Source of the DNA: Sphingomonadaceae bacterium
GTDB taxonomy: Bacteria; Pseudomonadota; Alphaproteobacteria; Sphingomonadales; Sphingomonadaceae
Length of the DNA stretch: 35,184 nucleotides
NCBI GenBank assembly: GCA_947454135.1
Contig: CANGJI010000024.1
Location: 1-35,184, forward strand
Direction of reading: 5' to 3'
Within the stretch, counting starts at the first letter, position 1. Every line of letters starts with the position of its first letter. The notes beneath the pieces were generated by a model. It was not told where the DNA came from. It saw nothing but the letters and a program-made list of their open reading frames with translations, and did no database searches. A program made the position numbers and the translations under genes. Below, one piece after another: positions 1-6,068 of this stretch.

Positions 1-718
1 AAGCAAGCACGGCCGCGCGATCAAGGTCTGGGAAAAGCGCGAGTTCGCCAATCTCGACAACACCAAGGAACTCGGCACCCGCAACATCAAGATCGCGCTG
101 CGCCGCCTGCGCCGCTTCGCGCGCGAGGGCCATGCCGACGAGCTTGATCTGCCAGGCACCATCGAAGGCACCGCCAAGCAGGGCTGGCTCGATATCCGCA
201 TGCGGCCCGAACGGCGCAACGCGGTCAAACTGCTGCTGTTCCTCGATGTCGGCGGCTCGATGGATCCCTTCATCAAGCTGGTGGAGGAGCTGTTCAGCGC
301 CGCCACCGCCGAGTTCAAGAACATGGAGTTCTTCTACTTCCACAACTGCCTCTACGAAGGCGTGTGGAAGGACAACAAGCGGCGCTGGTCGGAACGGACC
401 AACACCTGGGATCTGCTCCACAAGTACGGTCACGATTACAAGATCGTGTTCGTCGGCGATGCGGCAATGAGCCCTTACGAAATCAGCCACCCCGGCGGCT
501 CGGTCGAGCACTTCAACGAGGAAGCCGGCGCAGTCTGGCTCCACCGCGTGGCGCAGACCTACCCCGCCACGGTCTGGCTCAATCCGGTGCCCGAGAAGCA
601 GTGGAACTATTCGCAGTCCACCAAGATGATCAAGGATCTGGTCGGCGGCTCGATGTTCCCGCTGACGCTTGAGGGGCTGGACGGGGCCATGCGCGAACTG
701 ACCCGCAAGAAGCACTGA
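1..718 (+). CDS. VWA domain-containing protein (CoxE-like), 5' end missing
   Basis: The reading frame is open from base 2 to the TGA at 716-718, so the beginning of the gene lies outside the window; about 238 residues are visible. The central segment LLLFLDVGGSMD is a von Willebrand factor A metal-ion-dependent adhesion site in the DxGGS form found in CoxE-like proteins. It is followed by a typical alternating helix and strand pattern (FFYFHNCLYEGVW, YKIVFVGDAAMSPYEI) and ends in RKKH. Members of this family usually sit next to a MoxR-type AAA ATPase and are thought to act with it as a metal-insertion or assembly chaperone; whether such a partner lies upstream cannot be seen. The internal ATG at base 200 is not a start, because homologous-looking sequence (ALRRLRRFAREGHADELDLP) continues upstream of it. 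The family call is confident; the exact substrate is unknown. Confidence 0.85.
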   Translation, partial: SKHGRAIKVWEKREFANLDNTKELGTRNIKIALRRLRRFAREGHADELDLPGTIEGTAKQGWLDIRMRPERRNAVKLLLFLDVGGSMDPFIKLVEELFSAATAEFKNMEFFYFHNCLYEGVWKDNKRRWSERTNTWDLLHKYGHDYKIVFVGDAAMSPYEISHPGGSVEHFNEEAGAVWLHRVAQTYPATVWLNPVPEKQWNYSQSTKMIKDLVGGSMFPLTLEGLDGAMRELTRKKH

Positions 719-724
719 ACAAGA

Positions 725-859
725 ACCCCTCCGACCTGCCTGCGGCAGGCCACCTCCCCGTTTGTGCTTCGCAAAAACGGGGAGGACCACCCTCTTCCTC
801 CCCATTTTCACGAAGTGCAAATGGGGAGGTGGCATTCGCGAAGCGAATGACGGAGGGGT
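725..859. repeat. BIME-like palindromic repeat, copy 1
   Basis: This is a 135-bp element bounded by a perfect 9-bp inverted repeat (ACCCCTCCG at 725-733, CGGAGGGGT at 851-859). Inside lie four nested hairpins. Each outer arm has a small variable hairpin (CCTGC..GCAGG on the left, CATTCG..CGAATG on the right). Next comes a CCACCTCCCC / GGGGAGGTGG inverted pair, and the centre holds two larger hairpins built on CCCC(G/A)TTTGTGC..GCAAA(A)(C/T)GGGG. It reads as two REP-like units in head-to-head orientation. A second copy lies behind the next gene. It may also end transcription of the VWA gene, but it has no T-run. Confidence 0.85.
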
Positions 860-941
860 ATTGTGCCTGACTTGATCCCCGCCCCCACAGGCGTACAAAG
901 CCCCAGAAGAATGGGCCACAAAACAATGGAGAGGGTGCCCC

Positions 942-1718
942 GTGTCCGACAATGAAATTCTCACCGTGCAGCGCACCGGCACCCGCGTCGATCTCACGCT
1001 CAACCGCCCGAACCAGTACAACGCGCTGAGCGAAGACCTGCTCGCTGCACTCAAGGGGGAGCTGACCAGCCTCGCGGGCGACACCTCGATCAGCTGCGTC
1101 GTCCTGTCAGGCGCCGGCAAGGCCTTCTGCGCGGGCCACGACCTGCGCCAGATGCACGGCCAGCGGCGGCTGGATTACTACCGCACCCTCTTCGCCGCCT
1201 GTGCCGAGGTGATGGAAGCCATCGTCGCGCTCCCCGTCCCCGTGATCGCCCGCGTCCACGGCATCGCCACCGCCGCCGGTTGCCAGCTTGTCGGCGCCTG
1301 CGATCTCGCCATCGCCAGCCAGGATGCGCGCTTTGCCGTCTCGGGCATCAATGTCGGCCTGTTCTGCTCGACGCCAGCCGTTGCCCTCACCCGCAACGTG
1401 CCGGCCAAGCCTGCGTTCGAAATGCTGGTTACGGGCGAATTCATCAGCGCCCAGACGGCAGAGGACTGGGGCCTGATCAACCACGCCGTCCCCGCCGACC
1501 AGCTCGACAGCGCTATCGACACGCTCGCCGCCACTATCGCCGCCAAGAGCCCCGACGCCATCCGCCGCGGCAAGGCGCTGTTCTACGCCCAGCGCGAAGT
1601 CCACCGCGCAGAGGCCTATGCCCTCGCCGCCGAAGTCATGGCGCAGAACATGATGGACGATAACACCGCCGAAGGCATCGAAGCGTTTCTAGAGAAGCGC
1701 GCGCCCGTCTGGCGCTGA
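942..1718 (+). CDS. Enoyl-CoA hydratase/isomerase family protein (ECHDC3-like)
   Basis: This is a 258-residue crotonase-fold protein starting at GTG, with GGAGAGGG six bases upstream. The oxyanion-hole segments are clear: SGAGKAFCAGHDLRQM (residues 56-71) and ARVHGIATAAGCQLVGACDLAIAS (103-126). The stretch GINVGLFCSTPAVALTRNV (135-153) matches the ECHDC3 branch of the crotonase superfamily. Both glutamates that activate water in classical enoyl-CoA hydratase appear to be replaced: the position in GCEL is Gln115 and the position in PEI is Gly135. Hydration of 2-enoyl-CoA is therefore doubtful, and another acyl-CoA reaction, or a non-hydratase role, is possible. The gene stands alone between two copies of the same hairpin repeat, so no operon partner helps to define its pathway. 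Confidence 0.88.
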   Translation: MSDNEILTVQRTGTRVDLTLNRPNQYNALSEDLLAALKGELTSLAGDTSISCVVLSGAGKAFCAGHDLRQMHGQRRLDYYRTLFAACAEVMEAIVALPVPVIARVHGIATAAGCQLVGACDLAIASQDARFAVSGINVGLFCSTPAVALTRNVPAKPAFEMLVTGEFISAQTAEDWGLINHAVPADQLDSAIDTLAATIAAKSPDAIRRGKALFYAQREVHRAEAYALAAEVMAQNMMDDNTAEGIEAFLEKRAPVWR

Positions 1719-1721
1719 AGA

Positions 1722-1854
1722 ACCCCTCCGTCAGCCCTGCGGGCTGCCACCTCCCCATTTGTGCTGCGCAAAAATGGGGAGAACCTACTTCTTCCTCCCC
1801 ATTTTCACGAAGTGCAAATGGGGAGGTGGCCCGCCGCAGGCGGGTCGGAGGGGT
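1722..1854. repeat. BIME-like palindromic repeat, copy 2
   Basis: This 133-bp second copy has the same 9-bp ends (1722-1730 and 1846-1854) and the same internal plan as the element at 725-859. The first central hairpin differs from copy 1 by a paired change: CCCCG..CGGGG in copy 1 is CCCCA..TGGGG here, so base pairing is kept. The outer small hairpins differ completely in sequence (AGCC..GGCT and CCCGC..GCGGG here) but remain hairpins. It begins three bases after the crotonase stop codon and ends four bases before the stop codon of the convergent DUF427 gene, so it fills the whole intergenic space. Confidence 0.85.
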
Positions 1855-1858
1855 AAAA

Positions 1859-2140
1859 TCACCCCACCGTCACACCCTTCCAGAATGCCACCCGCCCCCT
1901 GATCGCGGCGGCCTTCTCCTTGGGCTCGGCATAGAACCACGCCGCGTCGCGGTTCTCCGCCCCGTCAACCAGCAGCGTATAATACTGCGCCGTGCCCTTC
2001 CACGGGCACATGGTGGTCGTCGCGCTGGGCTTCAGCACCGCCGGATCGACCGCTTCAAGGGGAAAGTAGTGGTTGCCTTCAACCACAACCGTATCATCGC
2101 TCTGCGCAATCACTGCGCCGTTCCACCGTGCTTCAACCAT
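1859..2140 (-). CDS. DUF427 domain-containing protein
   Basis: This 93-residue protein covers the whole of the small DUF427 domain: VEARWNGAVIAQSDDTVVVEGNHYFP, then the hallmark TTTMCPWKGTAQYY, then DAAWFYAEPKEKAAAIRGRVAFW. The frame is open further upstream to 2224, but the ATG at 2140 is chosen because the family starts here and GGAAG lies eight bases before it, while the upstream extension has no family similarity that I recognise. The molecular function of DUF427 proteins is not established. The gene is monocistronic, convergent with the crotonase gene, and its stop is four bases from the end of the hairpin repeat. Confidence 0.85.
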   Translation of the reverse strand: MVEARWNGAVIAQSDDTVVVEGNHYFPLEAVDPAVLKPSATTTMCPWKGTAQYYTLLVDGAENRDAAWFYAEPKEKAAAIRGRVAFWKGVTVG

Positions 2141-2476
2141 GCTTGTGCCTTCCGAATGCGTCACGATGATCGGAGTGTGCCCCACCGCGTCAGCCGCCAC
2201 CAGCCGCCCGATGGAACATCGCACCCGCGCTAGCCCTCAAATCCCCGTTAAGAAGCGGGCTCCGACTACAAACCGCTGTCCTACAGCCCGCCATCTGGCG
2301 TAAAATCCAGCTCTGCTCTTTGAACCTGTGAACCCGGCCCATTCCCGCTCATGCTGGGCTTGCCGCAGCACCTCACGCGGCCTGCGCGGCCATGCCGGAA
2401 GCCCGAAAAAACCGCCCCCGGAGTTTCTCCTCAGGACAGTGTCAACTGTGTCAACCTGGCGGACTTCTGTCCCGCT
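2141..2476. other. Intergenic stretch without a recognisable gene
   Basis: No convincing coding sequence was found here. Read on the minus strand, downstream of the muramidase gene, there is a 9-bp-spaced direct repeat of GTTGACA (TGTCAAC on the plus strand at 2440-2446 and 2449-2455), then a short GGAG-AAA-CTCC hairpin and a run of six T at about 2406-2411. The GTTGACA copies resemble -35 boxes, but I see no good -10 box at the expected distance. The T-run may mark the end of the muramidase transcript. Confidence 0.4.
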
Positions 2477-3676
2477 TCAGTACAGAAGATAAGGCTTGCG
2501 CGTCTCCAGCCAGGCCGCCTCGTCCGGCCCCGCCAGCGCTTCCAGATCAGCCGCGGTGCTGACCGGATCGTCCACCCAGGTCCGCAGCCCCGGCCCGCCA
2601 TTGATCACGTCGATCGCCAGCTTGTCGAACACATACTCGTAGGGAAAGTCGCGCCACAGCGGATAGTCCGGGTAGAGCTGCCGGATCGCCTTGAACGCCA
2701 GCGCCTGCAGGCGCCAGGGCCGGAACGCATGATGGTCGTAGAACGGGCCATCGGCATGGACCATCAGCGCGTTGCAGAGCTTGCCCGCATGCTTGTGAAA
2801 CGTCGGCTCGAACCAGCATTCGCGCAAGGCGCAGCCCGCCAGCCACTCCGGCGCGAAGGCCTGCATTTGGGCCAGCACCGCCTTGGCATCCACGTCCGGC
2901 GCGCCAAACAACACTTCGAGCGGCCGCGTCGTGCCGCGCCCTTCCGAAACCGTCGCGCCTTCGATCATCACCGTGCCGGCATAGGCGCGCGCCATGTTGA
3001 GGCTCGCCGCATTGGGCGAGGGATTGATCCAGATGCGGCTTTCCGGCCAGCCGAAACCGGGCCCTTCGGGCTGCCACCCTTCCATCGTGATGACGCGGTA
3101 GTCGACATCGAGCTTGAAGTGATCAACGAACCAGCGGCCCATCTCGCCCAGCGTCAGCCCATGCCGCATCGGCATCGGCCCCGCGCCGACAAAGCTTTCC
3201 CAGCCCGCCAGCAAAGTCGTGCCTTCCACCGGGCGGCCCGCCGGATTGGGCCGGTCGAGCACCCACACCGCCTTGCCGGTGCCGCTCGCTGCCTCGAGCA
3301 GATAGAGCAGCGTCGTCACGAAGGTATAGATCCGGCAGCCAAGGTCCTGCAGGTCGAACAGGAACACATCCGCGCTGTCCATCATCCGCGCCGTGGGCCG
3401 CCGCACTTCGCCGTAGAGGCTGAACACCGGCACGCCGAGCGCCGGGTCGATGAAATCCTCGGTCTCGACCATGTTGTCCTGCTTGTCGCCGCGCAGGCCG
3501 TGCTGCGGCCCGAAGGCGGCGGTCAGCGTGATCCCCGGGCAAGCCGCCAGCGCATCAAGCGAATGGACCAGCCCCTCCGTCACCGAAGCGGGATGGGCAA
3601 CAAGCGCCACGCGCTTGCCTTCGAGCGGGGCCCGCAGCGCGGGCTCGGCGAGCAGGCGATCGATACCGAATTTCAT
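2477..3676 (-). CDS. namZ: NamZ-type exo-beta-N-acetylmuramidase (DUF1343)
   Basis: This 399-residue DUF1343 protein belongs to the family whose characterised member, NamZ, releases N-acetylmuramic acid from the non-reducing end of peptidoglycan fragments. Family features seen in order: GKRVALVAHPASVTEG near residue 20, FGPQHGLRGDKQDNM, DVFLFDLQDLGCRIYTFVTT, VWVLDRPNPAGR, then ITMEGWQPE, NPSPNAASLNMARAYAGTVMIEGATVSEGRGTTRPLEVLFGAP, and FPYEYV near the C-terminus. The start ATG at 3676 overlaps the stop of the upstream gene (ATGA), which argues for translational coupling and against a longer N-terminus. With this start there is no signal peptide, whereas several characterised members are exported; a cytoplasmic role in recycling muropeptides is the inference. 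Family call is strong, cellular location less so. Confidence 0.87.
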   Translation of the reverse strand: MKFGIDRLLAEPALRAPLEGKRVALVAHPASVTEGLVHSLDALAACPGITLTAAFGPQHGLRGDKQDNMVETEDFIDPALGVPVFSLYGEVRRPTARMMDSADVFLFDLQDLGCRIYTFVTTLLYLLEAASGTGKAVWVLDRPNPAGRPVEGTTLLAGWESFVGAGPMPMRHGLTLGEMGRWFVDHFKLDVDYRVITMEGWQPEGPGFGWPESRIWINPSPNAASLNMARAYAGTVMIEGATVSEGRGTTRPLEVLFGAPDVDAKAVLAQMQAFAPEWLAGCALRECWFEPTFHKHAGKLCNALMVHADGPFYDHHAFRPWRLQALAFKAIRQLYPDYPLWRDFPYEYVFDKLAIDVINGGPGLRTWVDDPVSTAADLEALAGPDEAAWLETRKPYLLY

Positions 3677-4215
3677 GCAGGCTGCGGTGCCGCAAGCGTC
3701 GCAGCGAAGCAAGCCGGATCGTGGAAGTCGGGCTTGTGAGGAGGATGCGCGATGGCCCAGTAGGACTTGTGCCCTCCCTCCTCCTCGATCACCGTCGTCA
3801 GCCCGTAAGCCCAGGGCAGCGACGGCAGCGCGCTCGCCGGGATCGCGGCATCGAAGATCAGCACCGAACCACCGCGGCGCGGGGTGCATACCGGAGCGCG
3901 CTCCACCGGCCGCTGCGCCATGCCGGCGCGGTAGCCGGCGAAGTCATAGGCCGCCCAGCGCTCGGAGGGTGAGAGGTTGAACTCGGCATAGGCTTCTCCG
4001 CCCGGCGCCTTGACGAAAAGCTCGAAGCAGGTCGTCTGCCACAGGCCATCGGTCCGCGCCCGCCCGGCGAAGGGCGGCACGACCAGCGCGCCTGCCCCCT
4101 CCACCTTCCAGCGCAGCGTGAGCCAGTTGGCGTCCAGCGACAGGATGCGCGCCGCCACCGCGCTCACAAACTTGGCCGGATGTGCGGAATGTGCGGTCAG
4201 GTCGAACGTTTCCAA
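3673..4215 (-). CDS. DOMON-like domain-containing protein
   Basis: This 180-residue protein looks like the alphaproteobacterial DOMON-like family, a beta-sandwich related to carbohydrate- or heme-binding DOMON domains. Visible landmarks are LTLRWKVEGAG, GLWQTTCFELFVKAPGGEAYAEFNLSPSERWAAYDFAGYR in the middle, and the C-terminal KSYWAIAHPPHKPDFHDPACFAATL. It carries no signal peptide or membrane segment. Its stop codon overlaps the start codon of the NamZ-type muramidase by the four bases ATGA (3673-3676), so the two proteins are probably made together and may work together on sugar-containing wall fragments; this is inference from the coupling alone. It is divergent from tyrS, with only 32 bases between the two start codons. 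Confidence 0.8.
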   Translation of the reverse strand: METFDLTAHSAHPAKFVSAVAARILSLDANWLTLRWKVEGAGALVVPPFAGRARTDGLWQTTCFELFVKAPGGEAYAEFNLSPSERWAAYDFAGYRAGMAQRPVERAPVCTPRRGGSVLIFDAAIPASALPSLPWAYGLTTVIEEEGGHKSYWAIAHPPHKPDFHDPACFAATLAAPQPA

Positions 4216-4247
4216 GCCCCGATCTTTCGTGCTAGGCGCGCCGCGTC

Positions 4248-5477
4248 ATGACGCAGTACACCTCATCTCTCCTCCGCCTGCTCAGCGAGCGCGGCTATAT
4301 CCACCAGGTCACCGATGCCGAGGGCCTCGATGCGCTTGCCGCCAAGCAGATCGTGCCGGGCTATATCGGCTTCGACGCAACCGCGCCATCGCTCCACGTC
4401 GGCAGCCTTGTGCAGATCATGATGCTGCGCCGCCTCCAGCAGGCCGGGCACAAGCCGATCGTGCTGATGGGCGGCGGGACGACCAAGGTGGGCGATCCGT
4501 CCGGCAAGGACGAGAGCCGCAAGATGCTGACGACTGAGGGCATCAAGGCTAACATCGCCTCGATCCGCACCGTATTCGAAAAGCTGCTGACCTTCGGCGA
4601 CGGCCCGACCGATGCGGTGATGGTGGACAACGACGACTGGCTCGGCAAGCTCGGCTATGTCGATCTCCTCCGCACGGTCGGCCCGCACTTCACGATCAAC
4701 CGGATGATGACCTTCGATTCCGTCAAGCTGCGGCTCGAGCGCGAGCAGCCGCTGACTTTCCTCGAATTCAACTACATGATCCTGCAGGCCTACGATTTCC
4801 GCGAGCTGGCGCTCACCGCCGGCTGCCGGTTGCAGATGGGCGGCTCGGACCAGTGGGGCAACATCGTCAACGGGATCGAACTGACCCGCCGGATGGAAAG
4901 CACCGAAGTCTACGGCCTCACCACGCCGCTGCTGACCACGGCGGACGGCGCGAAGATGGGCAAGACGGCGGCCGGTGCCGTCTGGCTCAACGATGATGCC
5001 CTGCCTGCGTGGGATTTCTGGCAATACTGGCGCAATGTCGACGACCGCGATGTCGGCCGCTTCCTGCGCCTGTTCACCGATCTGCCGCTGGACGAGATCG
5101 CCCGCCTCGAATCGCTCGGCGGCAGCGAAATCAACGCGGCCAAGGTCGTGCTGGCCAACGAAGTGACGCGGCTCGTGCGCGGCGCCGAAGCGGCAGCCGC
5201 CGCTGAAGCGACTGCGGCAGCAACTTTCGCTGGCGGCGGCGTCGGGCAGGATCTGCCCTCGCTCGCAGTGGCTGAGGGCAGCATCGCCCTGATCGATGCC
5301 CTGATCGGCCTCGGTTTTGCGGCGAGCCGCGGCGAGGCAAAGCGCCTCATCGCTGGCGGCGGTGCGCGGGTGGAAGGCGAGGCAGTTACTGACGAGGCCT
5401 TCGTCATCGCACTGGATGGTAACGAAATCCGCGTTTCCTCGGGCAAGAAGAAGCACGGCGTTCTGCGCCCTGCCTGA
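4248..5477 (+). CDS. tyrS: Tyrosyl-tRNA synthetase
   Basis: This 409-residue class I aminoacyl-tRNA synthetase charges tRNA-Tyr with tyrosine in the cytoplasm. The HIGH-type signature is LHVGS (residues 49-53), preceded by [11 protein letters not shown]. The tyrosine-site segment [11 protein letters not shown] spans residues 196-206, and the KMSKS loop appears as KMGKT (236-240), the bacterial TyrRS form. An S4 RNA-binding domain closes the protein, from about residue 345 ([29 protein letters not shown]). Length is normal for the family. No strong Shine-Dalgarno sequence precedes the ATG. A tandem hairpin region follows the stop codon and probably ends the transcript. Confidence 0.97.
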   Translation: MTQYTSSLLRLLSERGYIHQVTDAEGLDALAAKQIVPGYIGFDATAPSLHVGSLVQIMMLRRLQQAGHKPIVLMGGGTTKVGDPSGKDESRKMLTTEGIKANIASIRTVFEKLLTFGDGPTDAVMVDNDDWLGKLGYVDLLRTVGPHFTINRMMTFDSVKLRLEREQPLTFLEFNYMILQAYDFRELALTAGCRLQMGGSDQWGNIVNGIELTRRMESTEVYGLTTPLLTTADGAKMGKTAAGAVWLNDDALPAWDFWQYWRNVDDRDVGRFLRLFTDLPLDEIARLESLGGSEINAAKVVLANEVTRLVRGAEAAAAAEATAAATFAGGGVGQDLPSLAVAEGSIALIDALIGLGFAASRGEAKRLIAGGGARVEGEAVTDEAFVIALDGNEIRVSSGKKKHGVLRPA

Positions 5478-5492
5478 TCAATAGGGGCCTTC

Positions 5493-5551
5493 CGGCAAGG
5501 GTTTGCCGTTAACCGGCAAGTTGTTACCGGAAACCGGCAACAAGCTGCCGG
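5493..5551 (+). terminator. Tandem hairpins behind tyrS
   Basis: Two hairpins made of the same CCGGCAA / TTGCCGG words follow tyrS. The first is CGGCAA-GGGT-TTGCCG (5493-5508). The second is an 18-bp imperfect stem with arms 5513-5530 and 5534-5551 around an AAA loop. The tail TCCTTTACT is only weakly T-rich, so this is a likely but not textbook terminator. Confidence 0.5.
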
Positions 5552-5617
5552 TCCTTTACTAAATATCAGCCAATTCCCGGCAGAACCACTCGTGCTTGAC
5601 CATCACGAGGAGTTATC

Positions 5618-5956
5618 ATGGCCAGCGGCGCACAGCTTTCCGTCACCGACCAGCGGCTTTCGGCTCGCCATCCCGTTGACTTGCCTCTGATCGGCGAACA
5701 TCGCCGGCTCGGAGATGTGATGCTGCATGTCATCAACATCTCGACCACCGGCTTCATGGTGAAGGGCGAGGTCGCTCTCCAGCGCGGTGAGCGTCTCACG
5801 ATCCGGCTCAACCACATCGGACGGATCGAGGCATTCCTCGTCTGGAGCGACAGCACCCGGGCCGGCTTCCAGTTCGAGCGCATCCTGCGCGGTGACGATT
5901 TCCTGATGATGATCAAGTCGTTGCAGCCCAACTCGAGGCTTCTCCGCAACCGTTGA
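5618..5956 (+). CDS. PilZ domain-containing protein
   Basis: This 112-residue single-domain protein has the two c-di-GMP contact motifs of PilZ: RLSAR (residues 13-17, the RxxxR motif, followed by HPVDLP) and NISTTG (40-45, the D/NxSxxG motif), then the beta-barrel strands GERLTIRLNHIGRIEAFLVWSDSTRAGFQFER. It has no signal peptide or extra output domain, so it would bind the second messenger in the cytosol and act on a partner that cannot be named from the sequence. The start is well supported by the AGGAG before TTATC-ATG. It is transcribed alone, with tyrS upstream separated by hairpins and a receptor gene downstream. Confidence 0.9.
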   Translation: MASGAQLSVTDQRLSARHPVDLPLIGEHRRLGDVMLHVINISTTGFMVKGEVALQRGERLTIRLNHIGRIEAFLVWSDSTRAGFQFERILRGDDFLMMIKSLQPNSRLLRNR

Positions 5957-6010
5957 TGCAGTGCAGCAACGGCTGTGCGCTCAATCAGCGCATTCTGCCG
6001 ATTTGATCTT

Positions 6011-6028
6011 GTGATATTATATCATCAC
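6011..6028. promoter_or_regulatory. Zur-like palindrome upstream of the ZnuD-like receptor
   Basis: The AT-rich sequence GTGATATTATATCATCAC contains an odd palindrome, TGATAT-T-ATATCA (6012-6024), in an otherwise GC-rich region and ends 40 bases before the receptor start codon. Zur-family operators in proteobacteria have this style (AT-rich arms around a TAT/ATA centre). The assignment rests on this resemblance plus the zinc-receptor-like product, and was not tested. Confidence 0.45.
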
Positions 6029-6068
6029 GCTAAAGCAGCGCCCGAAACAAACGCTTCGGGTGTTCTAC

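Noticed and set aside
2351..3739. A 462-codon open frame on the plus strand opposite the NamZ-type gene
   Set aside because: Low-complexity Arg/His-rich translation, no domain, while the minus strand encodes a complete DUF1343 protein.
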